Origin: Flavobacteriales bacterium
Lineage (GTDB): Bacteria; Bacteroidota; Bacteroidia; Flavobacteriales_F; PHOS-HE28
Length of the DNA stretch: 64,000 nucleotides
Assembly (NCBI GenBank): GCA_024103275.1
Contig: JAGFIV010000050.1
Span: 22,415-86,414, forward strand
Direction of reading: 5' to 3'
The position numbers and the translations under genes were made by a program. The notes beneath the pieces are model-generated. The model was not told the DNA's origin. It made no database searches and saw only the letters and a program-made list of their open reading frames with translations. The number at the start of each line of letters is the position of its first letter. Position 1 is the first letter of the stretch. Of the stretch, positions 56,436 to 64,000 are shown piece by piece.

Positions 56436-57053
56436 TCACCGTGCCGGCGGCTTGGCAACGGCGGGCCCGTCCTGGACCTCGAAGGACCAGCCCGCGCTTT
56501 CAACCAGGGTGCGCACCACCGCGATCACTTCCTGCTGCTGCTTGCGGGCTTCGGCGAAGAGCCCGCTGGCCTGCACCTGGCCCAACACCTGCTGCTTGGC
56601 CTTGGCGCTGATGGCCGTAAGCTCCTGCGGGCTGAAGTGGTTGAAGAGGCCCTCGTCCAGGTCGTAGTAGTCCACGCTATGGTCGATGCTGAGCACCTCG
56701 GGTTCGGGGGGCACCACCAGTGTCACCTTGCGGGCCTTCTCATCGGTGGACAGCTTCATGCCCTCCAGGTCGTAACCCACGCTCACCTTGGCCTGCACCC
56801 GCAGGATGGCGCGCTTGCGGAAGGAGGGCAGGCTGGCCAGCAGGCGGTTATAGGTCCAGGCATCGGTATGGTCGTACAGCTCGCTGAACTCCCCTTCCAC
56901 GGTGATCAGCTTCAGCACCGGCCGCACACGTTCCAGCAGCACCGTGCTGGTCACCTGCTCCTTGGAAACGGCCGGCCGGTAGGCCTCGCGGGTAATGAAG
57001 AACACCAGCAGGCAGGCGCCCAGCAAAATGGCAACGCGCACCGATCGGCCCAT
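56436..57053 (-). CDS. DUF4230 family membrane-anchored protein
   Basis: A 205-residue protein starting at ATG 57053 (MGRSVRVAILLGACLLVFF). One N-terminal transmembrane anchor at about 6-21, then a soluble domain matching DUF4230: the VGEL-like EGEFSELYDHTD, AILRVQAKVSVGYDLEGMKL, PPEPEVLSIDHSVDYYD and a helical C-terminus (ARKQQQEVIAVVRTLVES). The family's function is unknown; it faces the periplasm or outside. It ends 60 bases upstream of ispG on the same strand. Confidence 0.85.
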   Translation of the reverse strand: MGRSVRVAILLGACLLVFFITREAYRPAVSKEQVTSTVLLERVRPVLKLITVEGEFSELYDHTDAWTYNRLLASLPSFRKRAILRVQAKVSVGYDLEGMKLSTDEKARKVTLVVPPEPEVLSIDHSVDYYDLDEGLFNHFSPQELTAISAKAKQQVLGQVQASGLFAEARKQQQEVIAVVRTLVESAGWSFEVQDGPAVAKPPAR

Positions 57054-57180
57054 GGTGCAAAGATCGCGCGCCCACACTTGCGGCACGCCTTTCGCGTTGG
57101 GAGTAACACGCGCCTGTGGAAGATCTCCCCGAACGGCCGGTCCACCCCATTCCATGTCCCGGTACTTTTCGACCTTGCCC

Positions 57181-59841
57181 ATGTCGCGCCTGGTCCGTCG
57201 TGTCCTGTTCATAGGCATCACCTGCCTGGCCGGCCTGTTGGTGCTGTTGGCGGGCCTGGCGTGGTTCTTCCAGGATGAGGTGAAGGCCAAGTTGGTGGCT
57301 GAGCTGAACGCACACCTCACGGCACCGCTGCACCAGCAGGGCATTGAGCTCACACTGATCCAGCGCTTCCCCGAAGCCTCGCTCCGCATCCGCGACGCCT
57401 ACATGCAGGAGGTGCGTACCGACGGCCGTATACCCGACACGCTGCTTTACGCCAAGGACCTCTACTTGGAATTCAGCCTCTTCTCGCTTCTGCGCGGCGA
57501 ACAGACCGTGCGGCAGCTGCACGGCACCGGGGTGGTGCTGCGGCCCGGCCTGGATGCCAACGGCAACGGCAATTGGAACGTGTGGCGCAGCGATACCACT
57601 TCTACGAGCACCAGCGGGACCGACATCGACCTGCGGCGCGTGACCTTCGAGGGGCTGGAGGGCCGCTTCCGCGATGACCGCACAGGATTGGAAGTGGCGC
57701 TCTCCAGCGACAAGCTCGGGCTGGGCGGCCGTTTCCGTGAGCAAGGATCCAAACTGACGGCCAAGGGCGACCTGTGGCTCAGGCACTGGCGGAGCGGCGA
57801 TGAGACCGTGCTGGCCGACCGCCGCGCCGCGGTGGACCTGGACATGGCCTTCGGCGCGCCTGGCCAGGGCTTCCGCCTGGAGAAAGGTGAACTGCTGCTG
57901 GGCAAGACACCGCTGAACCTCACCTTGGCCGTGGCCCCGGGCAAGCAAGGCGACCGGCTGGACCTGCGCGCCAGCGGCTTCGGGCTGGACCTGGCGAGCG
58001 TGGTGCAATTGCTGCCGGACCGGTTGCGGCGCACCATGAAGCGCTACGGCATGGACGGCAGCGCCGACCTCGCCTTGCACTACAGCGGTCCCCTGGAAGG
58101 GCCCGGGCCCGCGCTCTCCATCGGCATGAAGCTGCGTGATGGGCGCTTCACCGAACTCAACACGGGAACCGCGTTCCGCAAGGTGCAGGGGGAATTCTCC
58201 GCGGATTTCACCCCCGTCTGGGCGCCCGAAAAACTGGTGGTGAAACACTTCACGGCCACTTCCCCCTCCGGTCCGTTGAGCGGCAACCTGGAACTGATCG
58301 GTTTGCGCAATGCCAAGCTCACGGCGGACTTGCGCGGCGACCTGGCCTTGGCCGACCTGTTCCGCTTCATTGGCCTGGACACCTTGGAGCAGGTGGCCGG
58401 CCGCATGAAGGCCGAGGCCCACGTGAAAGGCCGGCTGCGCGATCCGGGCAACATCACGGCCACCGACCTCGGGGCACTCACGATCAACGGTCAAGTGGCC
58501 TTGCGGGATGCCAGCCTGAAGTTGAAGGGGCTGCGCCACCGCATTACGGAACTGAACGCCGAGCTGGCCTTGAAGGGCAAAGACGCACTGGTGCACGGGC
58601 TGCGCTTCCGGCTGCAGGGAAACGCCATGGAGCTCAGTGGCACGCTGCACAACCTGATGCCCTACGCACTGTTCAAGGACCAGCGGCTGTGGATCGAGGC
58701 CAAGGGAACCGCGCCTGTGATCGACCTGGCCACCTTGCTGGAGACCGGGCCCGCCACCGGTCGGAACACGGCATCCACCTATGCCTTCACATTGCCCGCC
58801 CAGATCGACATGGACCTGAGCGCCGACATCGGGGAGCTGCGCATGGAGAAATTCCAGGCCACGGAGATCCACGGGAAACTACACATCAACCGGCAGCAGC
58901 TCGCCATGGAGCCCCTGCGGTTCCGCACGGCCGAGGGATCCGTTGCCGGCAGCCTGACGCTGGACGCACGGCCTGCACCGGCCTATCCGCTCGCCATCCG
59001 GGCCGATCTCAAGGGCATCAACGTCACCGCGCTCTTCGCCGAGTTCCAGGACTTCGGCCAATCCTTCATCACCGCCAAGCACGTCAAGGGCACCGGCGAC
59101 GCGCGCCTGCTGCTCACCGCCCCGCTGCGCCCGGACTTCAGCCTGGACCAGCCCAAGCTGCACTGCGTGGCCGACGTCACCCTGGCCAATGGGGAGCTCA
59201 ACGGCCATGCCTCCCTGATCGCCGTGGCGGACCACCTGCGCAAGAACAAGCTCACCTCACCCTTCGTGGATACCGATGCGCTGCGCAAGCAGTTGCAGCA
59301 CGTCACCTTCGCAAAGCTGGAGAACCGGATCGAGATCAAGGACCGGAAGGTCCACCTGCCGCAAATGACCGTGAGCAGCTCGGTGATGGACCTGGAGGTG
59401 AGCGGCACGCACGGTTTCGACGGCGAAGTGGACGACCACCTGAACTTCCGCCTGGGCGACCTGTTCCGCACCGGCGGAGGCGGCCAGGACGAGTTCGGGC
59501 CGATCATCGACGACGGCACCGGCCTGCGGATCTTCCTGCACATGTACGGCACCACGGACAACCTGCAGTTCGGCAACGACGGTGCGATGGCGGCGGCCCG
59601 GCGCAAGGAGCGCATGAAGCAGGAAACCGCACAGCTGAAGGGGATCCTCAAGGGCATCGTCACCGGCGAAAGCACGGCCTCGGCGGCAACACCCGCCGAT
59701 CCGCGGGAAAGGATCACCTTGGAGCCCGGCGATGGCCGGACACAACCGGCCCCACCCAAGCCCAAGCCCAAGAAAGGCCTGGGCAGGCTGCTTCAGAAGG
59801 ACGAAAAGGATCAACCCAAGGTGGTGATCGGCGTGGAATAG
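57181..59841 (+). CDS. AsmA-family envelope protein
   Basis: An 886-residue AsmA-like protein. The start at ATG 57181 (MSRLVRRVLFIGITCLAGLL) gives an N-terminal membrane anchor at about 5-26; ATG 57154 is the alternative. The AsmA N-terminal domain follows (VKAKLVAELNAHLTAPLHQQ ... RFPEASLRIRDAYM). A long chain of beta-rich segments is like those of bridge-type lipid-transport proteins (FRDDRTGLEVALSSDKLGLG, LKGINVTALFAEFQDFG). The C-terminal ~60 residues are Pro/Lys-rich and probably disordered. AsmA-like proteins help phospholipid movement to the outer membrane; the role here is by family. Confidence 0.85.
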   Translation: MSRLVRRVLFIGITCLAGLLVLLAGLAWFFQDEVKAKLVAELNAHLTAPLHQQGIELTLIQRFPEASLRIRDAYMQEVRTDGRIPDTLLYAKDLYLEFSLFSLLRGEQTVRQLHGTGVVLRPGLDANGNGNWNVWRSDTTSTSTSGTDIDLRRVTFEGLEGRFRDDRTGLEVALSSDKLGLGGRFREQGSKLTAKGDLWLRHWRSGDETVLADRRAAVDLDMAFGAPGQGFRLEKGELLLGKTPLNLTLAVAPGKQGDRLDLRASGFGLDLASVVQLLPDRLRRTMKRYGMDGSADLALHYSGPLEGPGPALSIGMKLRDGRFTELNTGTAFRKVQGEFSADFTPVWAPEKLVVKHFTATSPSGPLSGNLELIGLRNAKLTADLRGDLALADLFRFIGLDTLEQVAGRMKAEAHVKGRLRDPGNITATDLGALTINGQVALRDASLKLKGLRHRITELNAELALKGKDALVHGLRFRLQGNAMELSGTLHNLMPYALFKDQRLWIEAKGTAPVIDLATLLETGPATGRNTASTYAFTLPAQIDMDLSADIGELRMEKFQATEIHGKLHINRQQLAMEPLRFRTAEGSVAGSLTLDARPAPAYPLAIRADLKGINVTALFAEFQDFGQSFITAKHVKGTGDARLLLTAPLRPDFSLDQPKLHCVADVTLANGELNGHASLIAVADHLRKNKLTSPFVDTDALRKQLQHVTFAKLENRIEIKDRKVHLPQMTVSSSVMDLEVSGTHGFDGEVDDHLNFRLGDLFRTGGGGQDEFGPIIDDGTGLRIFLHMYGTTDNLQFGNDGAMAAARRKERMKQETAQLKGILKGIVTGESTASAATPADPRERITLEPGDGRTQPAPPKPKPKKGLGRLLQKDEKDQPKVVIGVE

Positions 59842-59948
59842 GTCGCGGATATGGAACGATGGAACACCCACGCCCCACCGACGTCCCCGTATCCCCCAAT
59901 CATCTAATTTTCTGACCATCCGATCTTCTGATCCGCCTTCAATACCCT

Positions 59949-61451
59949 ATGAACCTCTACTCCCGGAAACAACGGTGGAAGCTGGTGCTCGCCTTGGCGG
60001 CCCTGGCCATCGTGGGGGCTTCGCTGTGGTACAGCAACCGCATCGTGAACAAGGTGCGGCAGGAGGAGCGCCGCAAGGTGGAGCTGTGGGCGGAGGCGGT
60101 GCGCAACCGGGCCCAGCTGGTGAACTACACGGACTCGCTGTTCCACCGCCTGCGCGAGGAGGAGCGCAAGCGCGTGGAACTGTGGGCCGATGCACAGATA
60201 CACCTGGCCAGTGACGACGTGAACGACCTGAGCTTCTACCTGAAGGTGGTGACCGAGAACACCACCATCCCGGTGATCATCACCGATGAGCTGGGCCGGC
60301 CGACCTTCAACAGGAACCTCGACAAGCGCGTGGAAGGGCATGCCGATTCCTTGCGGGCCGAGGTGGCACGCATGGATGCGGTGCATGAGCCGATCCCGAT
60401 CACCCTTTACGGGAGCCGCAAACAATACCTGCACTACAAGGATTCACACATCGTCACGGAACTGCAGGAGGTGATGGACAACATCATCCGCAGCTTCATC
60501 AGCGAGACGGTGATGAACACGGCGGCCGTTCCGGTGATCTACACCGACAGCACGCGCACCCGGGTCATCGAGCACAGCAACATCGACCCCGAGGTGGCGG
60601 CCGATACCACGGCCATGCTGGCTCGGATCGCCGCGATGGCACAGGTCAATCCGCCGATCGAGGTATCGCTGGCGGGCCGTGGCAAGCATTTCATCTTCTA
60701 TGAGGAAAGCCGGGTGATCACCCAGCTGCGCTACTTCCCGTACGTGCAATTGATCATCATCGGCCTCTTCCTGCTGGTGAGCTACGCGCTGTTCAGCCTG
60801 TTCCGCAATGCCGAGCAGAACCAGGTGTGGGTGGGCATGGCCAAGGAGACGGCACACCAGCTGGGCACGCCGATCAGCTCGCTGATGGCATGGATGGAAT
60901 TGCTGGGCGAGCCGGGCACGGCGGCCACGGCCGTGCCGGAAATGCGCAAGGACGTGGAACGGCTGGAAATGGTCGCCGAGCGCTTCAGCAAGATCGGCTC
61001 GTCGCCGGAGCTGGTGCCGGAAAGGATCCACGAGGTGGTCCACGATACCGTGCAATACCTGCGGCCGCGCCTGCCGGGCCGGGTGCAGATCCAGGTAGAG
61101 CCTTCGGGCCAGGCCCTCCTGGTGCCGCTGAACCGGGCCCTGTTCAGCTGGGTGCTCGAAAACCTGATCCGCAACGCGGTGGATGCCATGGAGGGCCAAG
61201 GGCGCATCACCATCACCGCCGAACAGGCCGGCAACGAAGTGCATGTGGACGTGGCCGACACCGGCAAGGGCATTCCGGCCTCCAAGCTGAAAACGGTGTT
61301 CCGCCCGGGCTACACCACCAAGAAGCGCGGCTGGGGCCTGGGCCTCTCCCTCACCAAGCGCATCATCGAGCAATACCACAAGGGGCGCATCTTCGTGAAG
61401 CACTCCGCCGTGGGCAAGGGCACCACCTTCCGCATCACGTTGAAAGGTTGA
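59949..61451 (+). CDS. sensor histidine kinase
   Basis: A 500-residue membrane kinase. TM1 at about 9-29, then a ~230-residue periplasmic region with a duplicated short motif (a helix with RRKVELWAEA near 40 and RKRVELWADA near 73, and two PVIITDE / PVIYTDS strands near 115 and 197). TM2 at about 260-278. The H-box AKETAHQLGTPISSLMAW (His near 302) is the Bacteroidota variant without HAMP. The HATPase_c domain has VLENLIRNAVDAMEG, VADTGKGIP and GWGLGLSLTKRI. No response regulator is adjacent. It follows the AsmA gene after ~107 bases with its own TAATTTTC near-box. Confidence 0.9.
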   Translation: MNLYSRKQRWKLVLALAALAIVGASLWYSNRIVNKVRQEERRKVELWAEAVRNRAQLVNYTDSLFHRLREEERKRVELWADAQIHLASDDVNDLSFYLKVVTENTTIPVIITDELGRPTFNRNLDKRVEGHADSLRAEVARMDAVHEPIPITLYGSRKQYLHYKDSHIVTELQEVMDNIIRSFISETVMNTAAVPVIYTDSTRTRVIEHSNIDPEVAADTTAMLARIAAMAQVNPPIEVSLAGRGKHFIFYEESRVITQLRYFPYVQLIIIGLFLLVSYALFSLFRNAEQNQVWVGMAKETAHQLGTPISSLMAWMELLGEPGTAATAVPEMRKDVERLEMVAERFSKIGSSPELVPERIHEVVHDTVQYLRPRLPGRVQIQVEPSGQALLVPLNRALFSWVLENLIRNAVDAMEGQGRITITAEQAGNEVHVDVADTGKGIPASKLKTVFRPGYTTKKRGWGLGLSLTKRIIEQYHKGRIFVKHSAVGKGTTFRITLKG

Positions 61452-61477
61452 GCCGCTCCCCCGGGCACCGCACCCCG

Positions 61478-63727
61478 TTACTGTTTCACCAGGCGGGCCT
61501 GGTACAGGCCGCCGCGCACGTCGCGGAGTTGCACGATGTACACTCCCGGGCACAGACCGGACACGTCCAGCGCGGCTTTCGGCGCCTGTGCCTGGCCGCG
61601 CAGCACCGTGCGGCCGTCCAGCGCCTTCACTTCCAGCCCGCCCTCCCGGAAACCGGGATCGGCGATGCCCACGATCAACTCCCGCGTGGCCGGGTTGGGG
61701 ACCAGGATAATGCCGGGGTTCCCTTCCACTTGGGCCACCTGCGTGGACAAAGCCGCGGTAAGCACGCACGGATCGGTGACCACCGCCTCGTTGAAGTCGA
61801 AGTAAATGTTCGCGGCATTCACGATCTCCGTGCCCAGGTCGAGCGGCAGCACGGGCCTCACATGGAATTCAACAAAGCCATGGCTCGCGGCCTCGTTCAC
61901 GTTGCTGTCCGGCAGGAGAATGTTGGCAAAGGTGAACTTGAGCACATGGCCGTCCACCACCTCCCACGTAAAGGGGTGGGAATAGGCACCCATGCGCACC
62001 GTGGCCATGTCCAGCGCGGCGGGTAGGGTATCGGTCACCACCACCGTGAAGGCCGTGTCCGTGCCCGTGTTCTGGAAGCGGATGGTGTAATCGATCTCAT
62101 CGTCCTGGTCCACGAAGTACAGGTCGGGAATGCCGCTCGCCGTCCGTGCGAACTTGTCGTTCGGGTCGATGCTGCCCGTCACCGGATGCTGGAAGCTCAC
62201 CGTGTTGTTGGCCACGTTCACGTCGGTGTTCGCCGTGGCCACCGTGGCCGATGCGCTCACCTGGGTGCCTATCAGGCCCACGTCGGGAGGCACCTGGAAG
62301 TCCACCATCAGTGATTTGTGCGCAAAGGCGGTTTCCATGGTGAGGTTTGGCGCCGCCCAGGTGATCGTATTGCCCGCCACGGATGCCGGCGGGATGCTCG
62401 ACCCCAGGTATTGCAGCACGGGGTCGAAGGTCATCTGCAGGGTGACCGCGCCGGTGGTGTCCGGCGACAGGTTGTCCAAGGCGAGGCCGTAATGCAGCTC
62501 AAAACCCGGGCGCGCAGGTCCGTTGCTCATGCTCAACTTCACGTCCAGGGGCGCCCCGGGGCCGAATGCGACATTCCGGCCCGTCTGGTTGCCCGCGAAG
62601 GTGAACTGCAAGGGGCAACTTTGCGTGAGGACCGGGTGCTGGCCGGTAACGCTGTAGTTGCCGGAGGGCAGGGTAAGGCTGTACTGGCCCAGGGAGTTCG
62701 TGACGGCGAAATAAGGACCCGGGTCGAACTCCAGGAGCGTGCCCGGCACCCGGTTCTCCCCGGCTGCCATGTTGCAGTTGGAATTGGCATCCACATAGGC
62801 GGTCCCGCTCACCGAGCCCACGCACGGTTCGGCCGTTGCCGGGACGGTGAACGGCAATGACGCCGTACAGGCCGGCATGAGCGGATCGGACTCGAATTGG
62901 TTGTACATATCCACGTCCAGCACCGCCTCATAATCGCCAGGGGCCAGGCCCGTGAAGGTTTTGGAGGCCGCATTGTGGCCGGCGCCCACCCTGTTGCAAT
63001 ACCCCCCCACATAATTGCCCGATGCGTCCTTCAGGCGCAGCACCAGTTCCTGTTGGTCGGAGGTGGCCGGCACGATCACTTTGGCCGATCCGATGGCCCC
63101 GTTGGGACAGGATGCCACGATGTTGGTCACGCTCATCTCCGGGAACTCCACCGGCGGGGGGATCTGCATGCTGAGCGTTCCCGGGCATCCGTTGCCATCC
63201 GTATAGGTCACGGTGACCGAGGCGCCCGGTGGCGCGTCGATGGACACATGGTAGTAGCTGTACCATTCGCATGCATCCGCACGTTGGCCATGCGGGGTGA
63301 CGTTGTAGGACCCGGCGGTAAACGCATAAGGGCCCGGCCCGTGCATCGAACCCGGTGATCCTTCCCCGGAGTAGAACACGAACCAGGGTTCTGAGCCGGC
63401 ACAATAGGTCATGGGGCCATCATAGGAATGGCCGTCGTATGAGCTCAGCGAGATCACCGTCTCCTGCCCGGTGGCCTCTTCGCCGGTGCCGTCCGTCACC
63501 GTTACCGTATAGGTGCCGGGCGTAAGCCCATACACCACCTGTCCGTTATCCCCGTTGCTCCACGAATAACTGTATGGCGGGATTCCTCCGTCCACATAGG
63601 CGGTCAACACCCCCGTGGCGCCCCCGCAAAAGGACGGCACGCTCATGGAAATGGATACGCTCATGGGGAAGGCACGTGCCGCCAGGCAAGCTGCGGCGAA
63701 CATCCATATCGTCCTGTGTAAGGTCAT
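61478..63727 (-). CDS. secreted protein with T9SS type A sorting domain
   Basis: A 749-residue secreted protein (start ATG 63727, signal MTLHRTIWMFAAACLAARAF). Residues ~25-75 hold a SprB-like repeat (GGIPPYSYSWSNGDNG ... LTPGTYTVTVTDGTG). About 315-375 is a collagen-binding-B/SdrD-like module (VSGTAYVDANSNCNMAAGEN, LPSGNYSVTG). About 500-645 is a DUF11/DUF7619-type repeat (SIDPNDKFARTASG, VDQDDEIDYTIRFQNTGTDT, AANIYFDFNEAVVTDPC). The last ~75 residues are the sorting domain (ILVPNPATRELIVGI ... LCPGVYIVQLRD, ending ARLVKQ). It is probably a surface or gliding-related adhesin; no catalytic motif. Confidence 0.88.
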   Translation of the reverse strand: MTLHRTIWMFAAACLAARAFPMSVSISMSVPSFCGGATGVLTAYVDGGIPPYSYSWSNGDNGQVVYGLTPGTYTVTVTDGTGEEATGQETVISLSSYDGHSYDGPMTYCAGSEPWFVFYSGEGSPGSMHGPGPYAFTAGSYNVTPHGQRADACEWYSYYHVSIDAPPGASVTVTYTDGNGCPGTLSMQIPPPVEFPEMSVTNIVASCPNGAIGSAKVIVPATSDQQELVLRLKDASGNYVGGYCNRVGAGHNAASKTFTGLAPGDYEAVLDVDMYNQFESDPLMPACTASLPFTVPATAEPCVGSVSGTAYVDANSNCNMAAGENRVPGTLLEFDPGPYFAVTNSLGQYSLTLPSGNYSVTGQHPVLTQSCPLQFTFAGNQTGRNVAFGPGAPLDVKLSMSNGPARPGFELHYGLALDNLSPDTTGAVTLQMTFDPVLQYLGSSIPPASVAGNTITWAAPNLTMETAFAHKSLMVDFQVPPDVGLIGTQVSASATVATANTDVNVANNTVSFQHPVTGSIDPNDKFARTASGIPDLYFVDQDDEIDYTIRFQNTGTDTAFTVVVTDTLPAALDMATVRMGAYSHPFTWEVVDGHVLKFTFANILLPDSNVNEAASHGFVEFHVRPVLPLDLGTEIVNAANIYFDFNEAVVTDPCVLTAALSTQVAQVEGNPGIILVPNPATRELIVGIADPGFREGGLEVKALDGRTVLRGQAQAPKAALDVSGLCPGVYIVQLRDVRGGLYQARLVKQ

Positions 63728-63850
63728 GGAACACCACGGTTTGGAGGAAAGGTCCAGGTCAAGTGTTGCTAAGGCGGTAACAGCATACGGGTGAAGACGC
63801 TCGTGCATGGATGCGGTTGCCTACCACACGGTTTTGCCGATCGCCGGCAT

Positions 63851-63896
63851 GTCATACCCGCAATAAAGCTTGGCCCGGTCTACCTGCTCGTTTTCC
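63851..63896. repeat. second, partial copy of the 35.5-kb palindromic repeat
   Basis: GTCATACC, then CGCAATAAAGCTTGGCCC, then TCTAC-TGCTC-TTTTCC are in the same order as in the reverse complement of 35620-35670, with small gaps. Only the outer half is present; the central hairpin is missing. Confidence 0.65.
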
Positions 63897-63906
63897 TGTT
63901 CCGCCG

Positions 63907-63949
63907 AAAGCAAAAAGGCCGCCCCTTGCGGGAACGGCCTTTTTGCTTT
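63907..63949. terminator. bidirectional hairpin terminator
   Basis: AAAGCAAAAAGGCCG and its exact reverse complement flank a 13-base loop. A-tract and T-tract on the two sides give a terminator for either direction; it serves the leftward gene entering from the right edge's downstream side. Confidence 0.8.
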
Positions 63950-63964
63950 CCGTCACTCTGTCGC

Positions 63965-64000
63965 CTACCGCACGATGCTCAAGCGCTTGGTGGTCACCTC
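63965..64000 (-). CDS. C-terminal end of a T9SS-secreted protein, cut by window edge
   Basis: The last 12 codons of a leftward gene that begins outside the window: EVTTKRLSIVR followed by TAG. A basic pair followed by a short hydrophobic strand at the extreme C-terminus is how T9SS sorting domains end (compare RRLIVQQ and YQARLVKQ of the two other T9SS genes). A hairpin terminator follows at once. Too short for more. Confidence 0.55.
   Translation of the reverse strand, partial: EVTTKRLSIVR

Noticed and set aside
1..64000. tRNA, rRNA, CRISPR arrays, insertion sequences, phage genes
   Set aside because: Reading both strands I found no T-loop/acceptor pattern, no regularly spaced repeats, and no transposase, integrase or phage structural protein.

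Overview
The window is a densely coding, high-G+C stretch (roughly two-thirds G+C by eye) from a Bacteroidota genome, most likely order Flavobacteriales. Several signs agree. There are type IX secretion (T9SS) C-terminal sorting domains on several surface proteins. There are Bacteroidota-type -7 promoter boxes (TA-N2-TTTG or TTCG) in place of E. coli-type -10/-35 signals, and almost no Shine-Dalgarno sequences. IspG is the long form. Families typical of the phylum are present: DUF6427, a DUF6341-like protein, DUF3098, DUF4230, DUF3108 and a TANFOR-like N-terminal domain. The cluster ftsX - DUF3098 - uppP - truB - queA - ispD is also typical. I saw no rRNA, tRNA, CRISPR, integrase or transposase.

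Layout. 0-5.5 kb: an SDR oxidoreductase cut by the left edge, a DUF4142 protein plus a cupredoxin lipoprotein, DUF2905, an ECF sigma factor with its probable anti-sigma factor, and two envelope proteins. 5.6-15.1 kb: a three-gene leftward operon made of an outer-membrane protein, a 2078-residue exported protein and a fibronectin-type-III protein; this is the most unusual locus by size. 15.3-22.4 kb: YebC, a NIT-type sensor kinase, an acyl-CoA carboxylase beta subunit and a TPR kinase/LuxR-type response regulator pair. 22.5-26.1 kb: purine genes purD and purQ with two flavobacterial membrane proteins between them. 26.0-29.9 kb: a CotH-kinase/LTD protein, a T9SS protein and a 49-residue protein. 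30-35.3 kb: dnaG, a MORN-type lipoprotein, a polyprenyl diphosphate synthase, an outer-membrane protein and rlmN. 35.3-35.8 kb: a long palindromic interspersed repeat. 35.8-40.4 kb: ispD, queA, truB, uppP, DUF3098 and ftsX, all leftward. 40.5-50 kb: leuS, DUF3108, an M23 peptidase, a secreted protein, an acyl-CoA thioesterase and a 925-residue Ig-repeat T9SS protein. 50-64 kb: a P-type cation ATPase, an atypical SDR, a membrane-protein/winged-helix regulator operon with a visible operator, ispG, DUF4230, an AsmA-like protein, a sensor kinase, another T9SS protein and the last residues of one more T9SS protein at the right edge.

Most of the window is housekeeping: isoprenoid synthesis (ispD, ispG, polyprenyl synthase), cell wall and division (uppP, ftsX, M23), translation and RNA modification (leuS, rlmN, queA, truB), replication (dnaG) and purines (purD, purQ). 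Between these blocks sit envelope, surface and signalling genes. The observations I consider most informative are: a palindromic repeat family with a second partial copy 28 kb away; a short palindrome apparently inserted in frame in leuS; an operator palindrome lying exactly between the -33 and -7 elements of a regulator operon; a sigma-54-type promoter ending at a start codon; and -7 boxes so close to ATG codons that several mRNAs should be leaderless, three of them using the previous gene's stop codon as part of the box.
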